From: Kyrpidia tusciae DSM 2912
GTDB taxonomy: Bacteria > Bacillota > Bacilli > Kyrpidiales > Kyrpidiaceae
Direction: 5' to 3'
Assembly: GCF_000092905.1 (NCBI RefSeq)
Contig: NC_014098.1
Coordinates: 806,001-870,000, forward strand
DNA length: 64,000 nt
Positions within the stretch are counted from its first letter, which is position 1. Each line of letters begins with the position of its first letter. The position numbers and the translations under genes were made by a program. Shown here one piece after another: positions 36,060 to 43,350 of this stretch. Below the pieces are notes generated by a model. That model was not told where the DNA came from. It saw only the letters and a list, made by a program, of their open reading frames with translations, and made no database searches.

Positions 36060-37622
36060 TTAGTGCCCGGTTCCCATGGCGAACAACCAGATTTCCGAGG
36101 GGATACCGGTCTGGGTGGTGTTGTCGATCCCGAAGTCGTTGTCGTTGGCCACGGCCAAGGTTTGGTCGTCCGCCATGGCGATGCCCTCGATTTTCTCATA
36201 GGGATAGCCGTACTTTAACAGGTCGAGGAAAAGGGACTTACTGGGCAACACCACGCCCCGGCGGTCGAGATCCGCCACCGTCATCTGTTCCAGGGTCTTC
36301 CCTCCGGATGCAGCGCTGTCGAATCGCCCGAGGATGTTGGTGGCACCGGAGAGATCAAGTTTATAGATCCGCTTCAGCTTTGCTTGATCCCCGGCATACT
36401 TATCCCGCTCGTCCACCAGCAGGGTGTGATCATCCAATGCGTACAAGTCGGAAACCACAATATCGGACGGTTTCAACCCGGGGTACGCTTTCGCGTCGTC
36501 CGCTACGTAAGGATATTCGGCCACCGGGGCCATTTTTTGCAGGTCGAATTGGAGGATCCGCATGATTCGAGACTTTTTCCCCGTAGCCTGGTCAGGATTT
36601 CCGAGTGGACTCTGCACCACCGCGAAGAGCCATTTTCCGTCCGGGGTCACGGTGACGCCCTCGATGCCGCGGTTGGGAATACGGTCCGCGTACACCGCCG
36701 GGAGCAGGTCCTTTACGGGCACATTCGGCGCTCCGGCAAAGAGGGATGCCTCGCCCGCCGGGACGATCCGCTCGAGAATCGTGCCGTCCCGCTTCACGTG
36801 GACGATGCTGGGCCGGTACTCTTCACCGAGCCAGAAGGTGTCGTCCTGGGGGTTATAGGCGAGGCCCTCGGTGTCCAACCCGTACGGGTCGTAGGGAAGC
36901 TGCTTCTCACCTTTCGCATCGTACGGTGTTTCGTCCATACCGGGAAAATTGGAGACACCCGAGATCTGGTCGGTGCCGGTGACGGGGTCGGTGCCCTTGG
37001 GCAGTTTCAGGGGAATCTCCTGAAGTACGTTGACCTGCCCGTCTTTGAGTTCTACTTTGTAGATCGTGGGAGTGTACGTCGGCAAAGGGAACGTGGTCCG
37101 GCTGTCCTGTCCGGCTTGGACACTGCCGTTCGGACCCCGGTCGGCGGTGGTATAAAACACGTTGGCAGGATCGCCGGGTAAGTGGGTGAGGGAGGAGCCG
37201 ATGGACATCCGGATGCCGTTCCCGAGTTCTTTTGGATTCTTCAATATGTACCGACCGAGGAGCCGGCTCTCGGGCGTGCCTGAATTTACCGCCTGGATAA
37301 AGGCGTCCATGACCGACTGCGGGACCACGGTGCGATCCTGGACCAGGTGAATCTCACCGGTAACCGGGAGAGGCTTTCCGTCGAGAGAAGCGGTGTGGGC
37401 GCCGACGCGAACCAACAGCCGGTGACCTTGTTTCTCGATGATCGCCGTTTGGCCGGCTTCGTCCCAACTGACGAGAGCTCCTTGGGCTTCCGCGGTGGAC
37501 CGAAGCGGGACCTCGGCGTCCGCACCGACAGCGGCGGGTGGGAACAACAGCATTACCGTCGTGACGACCGAAGTCGCGATCGGAATTGTTCGCCGGGGGA
37601 TGAAAGGAAAAGGTATGGTCAT
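36060..37622 (-). CDS. Secreted esterase-like activity of phytase family protein
   Basis: 520 residues. Signal peptide (IPIATSVVTTVMLLFPPAAVGA), then a copper amine oxidase N-terminal-like (stalk) domain at residues ~40-135 (PLPVTGEIHLVQDRTVVPQS). The C-terminal ~370 residues form a propeller-like phytase/esterase-like domain with NRGIEGVTVTPDGKWLFAVVQ, LDTEGLAYNPQDDTFWLGEEY and KIEGIAMADDQTLAVANDNDFG. It is probably exported and cell-wall or surface active; substrate unknown. Start: ATG is only 2 nt after AAGGAGG; the duplicate's ATG position reads ATA here. Confidence 0.85.
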   Translation of the reverse strand: MTIPFPFIPRRTIPIATSVVTTVMLLFPPAAVGADAEVPLRSTAEAQGALVSWDEAGQTAIIEKQGHRLLVRVGAHTASLDGKPLPVTGEIHLVQDRTVVPQSVMDAFIQAVNSGTPESRLLGRYILKNPKELGNGIRMSIGSSLTHLPGDPANVFYTTADRGPNGSVQAGQDSRTTFPLPTYTPTIYKVELKDGQVNVLQEIPLKLPKGTDPVTGTDQISGVSNFPGMDETPYDAKGEKQLPYDPYGLDTEGLAYNPQDDTFWLGEEYRPSIVHVKRDGTILERIVPAGEASLFAGAPNVPVKDLLPAVYADRIPNRGIEGVTVTPDGKWLFAVVQSPLGNPDQATGKKSRIMRILQFDLQKMAPVAEYPYVADDAKAYPGLKPSDIVVSDLYALDDHTLLVDERDKYAGDQAKLKRIYKLDLSGATNILGRFDSAASGGKTLEQMTVADLDRRGVVLPSKSLFLDLLKYGYPYEKIEGIAMADDQTLAVANDNDFGIDNTTQTGIPSEIWLFAMGTGH

Positions 37623-37692
37623 TTCCTCCTTATCAATCGGAAAAAGTTTTTATCTCTTCGGATGAATGTACCGCAGCGACATGAACGGATGG
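37182..37692. repeat. 511-bp segment duplicated at 31016-31527
   Basis: Covers the first ~145 codons of the esterase-like gene and ~70 bp of its upstream region; the two copies differ at a small number of positions. Direct orientation, ~5.7 kb apart, bracketing the aldehyde/alcohol dehydrogenase block, so recombination could delete or loop out that block. Confidence 0.9.
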
Positions 37693-37740
37693 TGAGGATT
37701 GCGTTGAGGCCGGATTGACGCTGTTTTGTTTTCTTGTAAA

Positions 37741-37880
37741 ATGGGCCGGGCTCATTCGCTCGGCGAGGAGAGAACCCAGCGGGAGATTGCCGAAGAATTG
37801 GGGATTATCGTTCGTATGTGTCGCGCGTCGAGCAGCGGGCGCTCATGAAATTGTTGCACGATCTCCGACTGAACAGAAAA
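37741..37880 (+). pseudogene. Remnant of a sporulation sigma factor (SigK-like region 4)
   Basis: Translation gives ERTQREIAEELGI, then after a 1-nt deletion near 37803 SYVSRVEQRALMKLLHDL. Together these match the C-terminal region 4 HTH of SigK-type factors (TQREIA.ELGISRSYVSRIEKRALMK). Nothing else of a sigma gene is nearby. It is a short decayed piece of a sigma-70 family gene. Confidence 0.7.
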
Positions 37881-38050
37881 ACTGCCCGGGAGGAACGGTG
37901 ATTCCGGAGAGGTGGCCTGTCGGTGGCCGGGCAAACGCCCTCATCCCCGCGGATTCGGTTCCGATTTTCCGCAGAAGTGGGGTGTCCGGGTGTCGGGACG
38001 GATCGACAGTGGTCCCACGGCCCGATGATCATCGGCCGCCGAAAGATCCG

Positions 38051-38689
38051 TCAACGCCCCAGAACTCTTTCGTAATCCTCTCGCAGGTTGGCCCGGAGTG
38101 CATCGAACCGCGGGTCGTTGTCAAAATCCTTCGCCGACTCCGGGCGGATTCGCACTGCTTCTTTCATCCAGCTCAGGGCGGCCGTCCATTCCTTCTGTTC
38201 CGCATACAGAGCCGCCAGATCGCAAGCCGCCTGGTAATTGTCCGGATGATAGTCGAGATCCTTACGGAAACATTCCTCGGCGGCGATCAGGTCGCCCTTT
38301 TCATGCCAATATACATAGCCCAGCGCCACATAGCCGTTGTACACCGACGGATCGACCTCCAGAGCCTGGCGCAACAGGGCGATTTTGCGGTCGGGATCGC
38401 CGGTCATGCCGTAGGCGGCGATCACCTTCTGCATGGCTTCCTGCTGGGCGAGGAGCCGCTTTTCCATGCGCTTCTCCATTTCGTTCATGTGCTCTTGAAC
38501 TCTTTTCTCCACCAGGTCCGGAATTTCTTTGGACGAGTACCAGCCGTACAGGGCAAAGGCGATGCCGCCCAAGGTGGCGCTGGTGGAAATGACCGTGAGG
38601 AGGAAGGCGGCCTGTTGATCGCCGGAGTGGCCGAAAAAGAGTCCGATGACCAATAAAGCCAAGATGACGAGCAAGATCACAAACCTCAT
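38051..38689 (-). CDS. Membrane-anchored TPR protein
   Basis: 212 residues; ATG behind GGGAGGGGAGGG. Two N-terminal hydrophobic segments (FVILLVILALLVIGLFFG and LLTVISTSATLGGIAFALYGWY) are followed by a charged helix (VEKRVQEHMNEMEKRMEKRLL). About three TPR-like repeats follow (YVALGYVYWHEKGDLIAAEE, ACDLAALYAEQKEWTAALSW). Likely a cytoplasmic-facing scaffold; partner unknown. Confidence 0.75.
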   Translation of the reverse strand: MRFVILLVILALLVIGLFFGHSGDQQAAFLLTVISTSATLGGIAFALYGWYSSKEIPDLVEKRVQEHMNEMEKRMEKRLLAQQEAMQKVIAAYGMTGDPDRKIALLRQALEVDPSVYNGYVALGYVYWHEKGDLIAAEECFRKDLDYHPDNYQAACDLAALYAEQKEWTAALSWMKEAVRIRPESAKDFDNDPRFDALRANLREDYERVLGR

Positions 38690-38907
38690 GGTCCCTCCCC
38701 TCCCTACGGCCATTGTACCGGAAGGTCGGCCCGAACAAAAGAGTGGGACGGAGGCGTCGCCATTGCGGGAATGTACGGCTTCTACTATGCCTTAGAATGA
38801 TGCACAGCAAGAAATATTAACTTTACTTTTTAAAGCCATTGGGTTAAAGTAGACATCGTGGTGCAATCCCCTGTCTTAAAATCGACGATGCGGAGGGCGA
38901 AAGGAAC

Positions 38908-39447
38908 ATGAGAATTTTTGTCGGTTACGCCAGCATGAATGGTCACACCAAATTCCTGGCCGATGAAATCGCGCTCGGAGCCAAGAGCGTCACCGGGACG
39001 GAGGTGGTGCAAAAGGCGGTGAAGGACACCTCACCATCCGAACTGGAAGCTTTTGATGCCATTATCTGGGGTTCCTCCGGCATCTTCGGCAACCCGAACC
39101 CGGAGATGGCTCAATTCTTTATTCAACTTGGACAGCAGTGGTTCATGCGGAAACTGGAAGGAAAGTTCGGGGGCGTGTTCGGAACCACGTCCACGGTGCA
39201 CGGAGGCATTGAAAACCTTCTGCGCGCCCTGGCGGCTCCGATGCATCACCACGGTATGATTGTCGTTTCGCCTCCCAGCTTGCCGGATGAAAAACACGCC
39301 CTCTACGCGTGCCCCTATGGCATTGCCGCCACCATTCCGGTGGAAGCCAGCAAGGATGCCCCCATCAATAAACCAAGAGAAGAAGAACTGGATCTGGCTC
39401 GCCACTACGGCCAGTACATGGCCAACCTGTTAAAGTCGGCGAAGTAA
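38908..39447 (+). CDS. Flavodoxin-fold NAD(P)H-quinone oxidoreductase (WrbA-like)
   Basis: 179 residues. Flavodoxin core: IFVGYASMNGHTKFLADEI (FMN phosphate loop), FDAIIWGSSGIFGNPNPEM, GKFGGVFGTTSTVHGGIE and HGMIVVSPP. This is the pattern of WrbA-type enzymes that reduce quinones by two electrons. The ATG follows GGAGGGCGAAAGGAAC. It lies with DCC, MarR and glutaredoxin-like genes in a redox group. Confidence 0.85.
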   Translation: MRIFVGYASMNGHTKFLADEIALGAKSVTGTEVVQKAVKDTSPSELEAFDAIIWGSSGIFGNPNPEMAQFFIQLGQQWFMRKLEGKFGGVFGTTSTVHGGIENLLRALAAPMHHHGMIVVSPPSLPDEKHALYACPYGIAATIPVEASKDAPINKPREEELDLARHYGQYMANLLKSAK

Positions 39448-39466
39448 ACCGATGCAGTCCCATGTT

Positions 39467-39498
39467 GGCCCCCTGGATTCCATTGGCCGGGGGGCCTT
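39467..39498 (+). terminator. Hairpin after the flavodoxin gene
   Basis: GGCCCCC (39467-39473) pairs with GGGGGCC (39490-39496), with further partial pairing inside; followed by TTGT. Lies 20 nt after the stop. Confidence 0.6.
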
Positions 39499-39551
39499 GT
39501 ACGTATGTGAATTTCAAGGGTGCTACTGCATGATCAAGGAGTGATGCGTAC

Positions 39552-39965
39552 GTGAGAGGACGGCGGGGAGCGCGGAGGCCCCCTTCCATGACCGTCTACT
39601 ATGACGGATATTGTCCATATTGTCGTGCCGCCGCCATGACGATCCGGAGTCTTGACGTTTTCCGGCGGATCGCTGTGATTTCCTTTCGACACGACAAGAG
39701 TTATTCCATTCACGGGATTACGGCGGAAGAGCTTGAACGGGAAATGGTTGTGATCGTTCATTGCGGCGATCAACAGCGCGCGTATAAGGGCTTTGCCGGG
39801 GTTTTGGCGGTCCTGCGGGGGTTGCTGTTGCTGTGGCCGATTTTTCCTCTTGCATGGTGTTTAGGCAGGATCGGATGGGGTGATGTTCTCTATCGCTGGA
39901 TGGCGGAGCATCGCCTCATTATTCCCGACGCCGGTCATTGCCGGGATCGAAATTGTCGCATATGA
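39552..39965 (+). CDS. DCC-family thiol-disulfide oxidoreductase (DUF393)
   Basis: 137 residues. MTVYYDGYCPYCRAAAMTIR carries the DxxC..C motif of the DCC family, with a thioredoxin-like strand order. A hydrophobic C-half (LAVLRGLLLLWPIFPLAWCLG) and a C-terminal GHCRDRNC are also typical. GTG 39552 has AAGGAG 10 nt upstream; ATG 39588 would start directly at the domain. Predicted disulfide chemistry, partner unknown. Confidence 0.8.
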   Translation: MRGRRGARRPPSMTVYYDGYCPYCRAAAMTIRSLDVFRRIAVISFRHDKSYSIHGITAEELEREMVVIVHCGDQQRAYKGFAGVLAVLRGLLLLWPIFPLAWCLGRIGWGDVLYRWMAEHRLIIPDAGHCRDRNCRI

Positions 39966-39967
39966 TC

Positions 39968-40030
39968 GCGCCACCCAGATGCAGCAAGAATCGCCAACGG
40001 TAAGCGCTGAACCTCGCCGGCTGATCGGAA
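39968..40030 (+). pseudogene. 3' scrap of the MFS transporter gene
   Basis: A ~62-bp segment nearly identical to 12309-12371. In the right frame it reads HPDAARIANGKR then stop, versus HPDAVKIANGKR in the intact MFS protein, and it continues into the same post-stop sequence (CTGAACCT.GCCGGCTGAT). Only this end of the gene is present here. Confidence 0.85.
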
Positions 40031-40058
40031 CCCTTCCCTCCGGGACGGCTCGACCACC

Positions 40059-40079
40059 GGCCCCGCAGAGCGGGGGGCC
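40059..40079 (-). terminator. Hairpin at the marR 3' end
   Basis: GGCCCCGC-AGA-GCGGGGGGCC immediately abuts the marR stop. Strong GC stem, no T-run on the minus strand. Possible terminator or mRNA stabiliser. Confidence 0.45.
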
Positions 40080-40703
40080 TCAGGGCGCTTTTTGGTGCGA
40101 GGCGGGCGTATGTTCGGGACACTCCTTTTGTGCCGCTTGCTGGGACAGGTATTTGCGAATCAGTTCGCAGTAGTGGGGGGTCGAGGTGTCTCCGACATTG
40201 GGGCGAAAATGGACGCATCCCAGGCAGGGCTCCGATACCACAAGATAGTTCTTCTCCCGCAAAATCGAGATGACGGCACCGAGCCCCGATTCGAGATTGG
40301 CGAGAATCTCGTCCGGGATCCGCTCTACCGCCTCCTCTAACCCGCGGCCCCAATCCTGCAGGCGGGATGCCGCCTCCCGGCCTTTTGCTGTGAGAGTGAG
40401 GAGGGTTACCCGACGGTCTTCTGGATTTTGGATTTTGGCGAGGAGGCCCTTTTTCACGAGGCCATTGACGATTTTCACAGCCGTCACATGGGTCGCGCCG
40501 ATGGCCGCGGCCAAATTGCCGACGGTGGCCATATCGTCCCGGGTGTAACGGGCAAACAACAAGGTCTGGATTTGGACGGGCGATAGCCCTGCCGCATCAC
40601 TTTCCGCCTGGGTGATCTTCTTAATGGCCTGAGACAGCCTGAATAACGCCATGCTGTTACGAGCCACCGGATTGTTCCGCCGTTGCTGGGGTTCAAACAT
40701 CAT
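40080..40703 (-). CDS. MarR-family regulator with C-terminal cysteine motif
   Basis: 207 residues; ATG start after GGAAGG. Winged-helix part: LSPVQIQTLLFARY, VGNLAAAIGATHVTAVKIVNGLVKKGLLAKI, DRRVTLLTLTAKGRE. Beyond the usual MarR end there is an added ~45-residue tail with EPCLGCVHF, HYCELI and a further Cys (AQKECPEH): a CxxC...C arrangement suited to metal or thiol sensing. It neighbours several redox proteins, suggesting a redox-responsive regulator. A decayed piece of the same gene lies at 43972-44130. Confidence 0.85.
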   Translation of the reverse strand: MMFEPQQRRNNPVARNSMALFRLSQAIKKITQAESDAAGLSPVQIQTLLFARYTRDDMATVGNLAAAIGATHVTAVKIVNGLVKKGLLAKIQNPEDRRVTLLTLTAKGREAASRLQDWGRGLEEAVERIPDEILANLESGLGAVISILREKNYLVVSEPCLGCVHFRPNVGDTSTPHYCELIRKYLSQQAAQKECPEHTPASHQKAP

Positions 40704-40909
40704 CGCATCCCATACCTTCCGCGTGTTCGTTGTTCCTACTGTACAATAAATCCGGGGCCGTGTGCACCATGGACGGGCCTGGTTTGATCTGAAAAATCGC
40801 TTCGCAGCTCTCCTTCCCGGTTCAAGGACTCTTTCGTGCGGTTGCGGAACGGCTGCTGACATAGGTCCGCGGGATGCCTGGAAAGGGCACCCCGCGCAGG
40901 CTTTTCCTT

Positions 40910-41149
40910 CTACCCGTTTTTCACGTCCTGCAGACTTGCGCCGTAGTTGATGTGGTAGACTTTATCATCGATGACGAGGGCGGGAACGGACTGAACTCCG
41001 AGCTGTTCCGCTTCCCGGATGCGATTTCGGTCCGCACCAAGATGAACGATTTCCACATTCAGCTTGGAGCGGTCCAAATACCCGAGGATCGTCCGTTCAG
41101 CGTCGACGCAAACCGGACAGCCGGCATGGTAGAACACTGCTTTCGCCAC
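40910..41149 (-). CDS. Glutaredoxin/thioredoxin-like protein with CPVC motif
   Basis: About 79 residues (82 from the alternative GTG at 41158, which sits too close to its ribosome binding site). AKAVFYHAGCPVCVDAERTI holds the redox motif; LGVQSVPALVIDD holds the cis-Pro loop; VYHINYGASLQDVKNG closes the fold. It is a complete small thioredoxin-fold protein, predicted cytoplasmic. Its promoter contains a perfect 21-bp palindrome, so expression is probably repressor-controlled. Confidence 0.85.
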   Translation of the reverse strand: MAKAVFYHAGCPVCVDAERTILGYLDRSKLNVEIVHLGADRNRIREAEQLGVQSVPALVIDDKVYHINYGASLQDVKNG

Positions 41150-41171
41150 ATGAACCACCCCCCTTCATAAA

Positions 41172-41192
41172 TTATGTAGCAATGCTACATAA
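41172..41192. promoter_or_regulatory. Operator: perfect 21-bp palindrome
   Basis: TTATGTAGCA-A-TGCTACATAA, arms of 10 bp, located at the expected transcription start of the glutaredoxin-like gene. Size and symmetry suit a dimeric winged-helix repressor (MarR or ArsR type). The MarR gene next door is a candidate, though no copy of the palindrome is seen in front of marR itself. Confidence 0.8.
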
Positions 41193-41194
41193 CA

Positions 41195-41223
41195 ATTGTA
41201 CTGGGGGTGGGCCGCGAAGTCAA
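41195..41223 (-). promoter_or_regulatory. Sigma-A promoter of the glutaredoxin-like gene
   Basis: Minus strand: TTGACT (41223-41218), 17-nt spacer, TACAAT (41200-41195). The palindromic operator begins 3 nt downstream of the -10, so a bound repressor would block transcription. Confidence 0.8.
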
Positions 41224-41246
41224 CAGAAGGGTCGGCCCAACCGAAT

Positions 41247-41289
41247 GAGATGTCGCCCCTCGTGGACAACTCCGCCATTCAGTACATCG
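41247..41289 (+). pseudogene. 43-bp scrap of galU
   Basis: Reads EMSPLVDNSAIQYI against EMLPIVDKPAIQYI of GalU (source 13508-13551); about 6 mismatches in 43 bases. No other part of galU is found beside it. It sits 1.28 kb right of the MFS scrap, mirroring the 1.19-kb MFS-galU spacing at the source locus. Confidence 0.8.
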
Positions 41290-41312
41290 ATGCGCGGTGG
41301 GGGGAAGCCCCG

Positions 41313-41334
41313 GCCGACCGGTGTCACTCGACCT
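41313..41334 (+). pseudogene. Rpn gene scrap, left of the IS110 insertion
   Basis: CCGACCGGTGTCACTCGACC differs at two positions from the matching part of the intact rpn gene (nt 44565-44584). The match ends at a CT dinucleotide where the IS110 element begins; the continuation of the gene resumes at 43227. Confidence 0.7.
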
Positions 41335-41831
41335 CTCTCAAGAAAAGTAGTTTTTTCTTCGTTTTTCTCACTCAATCGCACGATTTCGCATTTGACCATT
41401 CCGTACTCAGACTGCACAATCGTTCATGAGAGCGATTTTGGCTCTTTGAGGGTGCACCAAAGTAGACGGTACCTGACCGTCTCCTAAATTATGGTACGCT
41501 CCTCGGATCTCCACCAAACACTTTCGTGGTTTACCCTCTCATGTCTCACAGGGTCGATGCCCTCAGCAGTCCCTCGTACGGCCTATCGAAAGGGTGGAGG
41601 CCAGCTCAGCTTTCTTACTGGGTCGTGGCCCGCATGGAGTGAATATCTGCCGGCTTCTCCGTGCTGTACGTTTGTCAAATGCAAATGAAGCGATGAAGGA
41701 GTTCTTCATGACGGACGACATTCCAAGTGTTCGCCTTGGTGGCAGCGGTTCAGGCTACCCACACTGGTGGTTGTGGCTGAATCCACACCTGTGGATTCAG
41801 CCTTCATTCAACAGAGGTGAAACACGGCCTT
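41335..41831 (-). ncRNA. Candidate bridge RNA region of the IS110 element
   Basis: 497 bp of non-coding element DNA lie downstream of the transposase. This is the location of the guide RNA in IS1111-type IS110 elements. The segment contains a perfect 13-bp stem (41775-41802, GGCTGAATCCACA...TGTGGATTCAGCC) and other short inverted words such as AGACGGT...ACCGTCT (41463-41487). RNA ends and guide loops cannot be fixed without alignment of relatives. Confidence 0.4.
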
Positions 41832-43124
41832 CTACACAGTCACTTGGTCCGCAAGCTGCCGATAAGCTGGACCCAGGGCGCGAATCGGATCATACTCCAC
41901 CTGTCGAGTGCCAAGGGTAAACAGGATACGGATCAGTTTTCCACAAAGGGCGATGAGTGACTGCTTCGGCTTCAGGGCGTTGTCCACACGGGTCTTGAAG
42001 TGGTGGTGCAACAGTTTGAACTCTGGATTGATCGCAACCAGGTAAAAGACGGCTCGATACAACAGGGCCCGCAGCCTGGCTCTCCCCCGTTTGCTGATGC
42101 GGGTTTGCCCTTTATGTTTACCTGAACTGTTTTCCCTCAGGTTTAATCCCGCCAACTTGCGGATTTGGTGCCAGCTTGTGAATCGCGATAGGTCACCGAC
42201 CTCAGCCAGGAAGCCCGCCACTGTGGATAAACCAAGGCCTGGGATCCGCAGCATTTGCGCTGCCCCCGGAATGTGTGTCAGGAGCTGTTCAATCTGTGCC
42301 TCTAGTTGGTTGAGTTGCTGTTGGAGCAGGTCATACTGGCTCATCAGGATCTGCAGCTCCTGACGGGCCATCCCCAGCCCTTCGGTCAGGCCAATGGACG
42401 CTTGTGCGATATCCACAAGCCGCTTGGCTGCCTTCAGTCCAACTCCGCGTCGGATCCCCACCTCCTTCCACATCTCGACAATCTGCTCCGGGTTCATTTG
42501 AGCGATATCCACAGGCAGCCAGCCCTGCCGCAGGATGGCCAACGCCGCTTTCCCGTCCCACTGCTTGAACACCGTGGGGACAAACTCCGGAAAATAGCGA
42601 TCCAGCCAGTTTTGGATCCGGTGTTGTACCCGTATGAGATCCTCGTTTAAGCGTTCCCGTTGGTTCATGCCGCTGCGCAGCTCGGCGTAGACACCCACCG
42701 GAACGATCGGTTCCTGGTATCGCCCGTCTTTGACCAAACGGGCGATGGTCAGGGCATCCTTGACATCATTCTTGGTCGGTGAGTTGTCGTCGAATTCCTT
42801 GCTCTTCTTCACGTGGGACGGATTGACGTGAACCACGGAAATGCCCCGGTTCCGCAGGAACTGCGCCAAGGCCATCCAGTAGTGTCCCGTGGGCTCCATC
42901 CCGACAAGGACGTCCTCTTTGGCATAGGAATGTTTTAACCCCTTCAGCCACTGCACTAGACCTTCGAGTCCAGTCCTGGTATTCTCAAAGGTGAGCGGCT
43001 TGCCCAGTTCGATGCCTCGCCAGTCCACACAACGAGCGACGTGGATGTGTTTGGCGACGTCAACACCGACAATGAGGGTTCCCTCCGTGATGCGCTGAAT
43101 CTTGGCGTTTACATTCCTGGCCAT
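41832..43124 (-). CDS. IS110-family transposase (DEDD type)
   Basis: 430 residues from the ATG of MARNVNAKIQR, with AGGAGG 11 nt upstream. N-terminal DEDD RuvC-like domain: Asp in IVGVDVAKHIHVA, Glu in LVGMEPTGHYW, and KNDVKDALTIARL with paired Asp. The C-terminal transposase_20 domain has IPGLGLSTVAGFLAEVGDL and LNLRENSSGKHKGQTRISKRG, with the catalytic Ser in the SSG stretch. The gene appears intact, so the element may be active. Confidence 0.93.
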   Translation of the reverse strand: MARNVNAKIQRITEGTLIVGVDVAKHIHVARCVDWRGIELGKPLTFENTRTGLEGLVQWLKGLKHSYAKEDVLVGMEPTGHYWMALAQFLRNRGISVVHVNPSHVKKSKEFDDNSPTKNDVKDALTIARLVKDGRYQEPIVPVGVYAELRSGMNQRERLNEDLIRVQHRIQNWLDRYFPEFVPTVFKQWDGKAALAILRQGWLPVDIAQMNPEQIVEMWKEVGIRRGVGLKAAKRLVDIAQASIGLTEGLGMARQELQILMSQYDLLQQQLNQLEAQIEQLLTHIPGAAQMLRIPGLGLSTVAGFLAEVGDLSRFTSWHQIRKLAGLNLRENSSGKHKGQTRISKRGRARLRALLYRAVFYLVAINPEFKLLHHHFKTRVDNALKPKQSLIALCGKLIRILFTLGTRQVEYDPIRALGPAYRQLADQVTV

Positions 43125-43135
43125 TGCTGCTTCAC

Positions 43136-43182
43136 CCTCCTGGTTTCTGGTTGGTTTGGACAACTACCACAATACCAGGAGG
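43136..43182 (-). promoter_or_regulatory. Hairpin sequestering the transposase ribosome binding site
   Basis: CCTCCTGGT (43136-43144) and ACCAGGAGG (43174-43182) are perfect 9-bp complements. On the mRNA the AGGAGG used by the transposase would pair with the upstream CCTCCT, hiding it when transcription enters from outside. This is a known protective device in insertion sequences. Confidence 0.65.
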
Positions 43183-43226
43183 TTTTTTATGCAGCAAACC
43201 TCAAATTACTTCACTACAGGACTGCT

Positions 43227-43308
43227 TTCATCTGGGCGAAGACACCACGGGGGATCTTGCGGACCGACCTGGCGGAGATTCATGTGATCGAGCTGCCGAA
43301 ACTCCGGC
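43227..43308 (+). pseudogene. Rpn gene scrap, right of the IS110 insertion
   Basis: About 82 bp matching nt 44586-44668 of the intact gene (encoding HLREDTTGILLTDLAEIHFIE there), with scattered changes and one frame-shifting extra G in the GGGG run. Continues the 41313-41334 scrap across the element. Confidence 0.85.
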
Positions 43309-43350
43309 CTGACAGAAAGGAGAGCGCCACCAGGCGCCCCGAAGGCCGTC

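Larger units (their letters stand above)
41335..43224 (-). mobile_element. IS110-family element inserted in an rpn scrap
   Basis: Boundaries are deduced by joining the flanks: rpn sequence runs up to CT (41333-41334) and continues from CT at 43225-43226 (gacCT/CTttcatctg), i.e. a 2-bp core at both junctions, the hallmark of IS110 insertions. Length is about 1.89 kb. The transposase is on the minus strand with ~100 bp before its ATG and ~497 non-coding bp after it. Confidence 0.85.

Noticed and set aside
35648-36565. 305-codon plus-strand frame spanning the adh end and esterase gene
   Set aside because: Covers two real genes and a terminator; Arg/Pro-rich translation typical of a shadow.
37715-38656. 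313-codon plus-strand frame opposite the TPR gene
   Set aside because: Its sequence has no domain character, whereas the minus strand has a strong ribosome binding site, membrane helices and TPR repeats.
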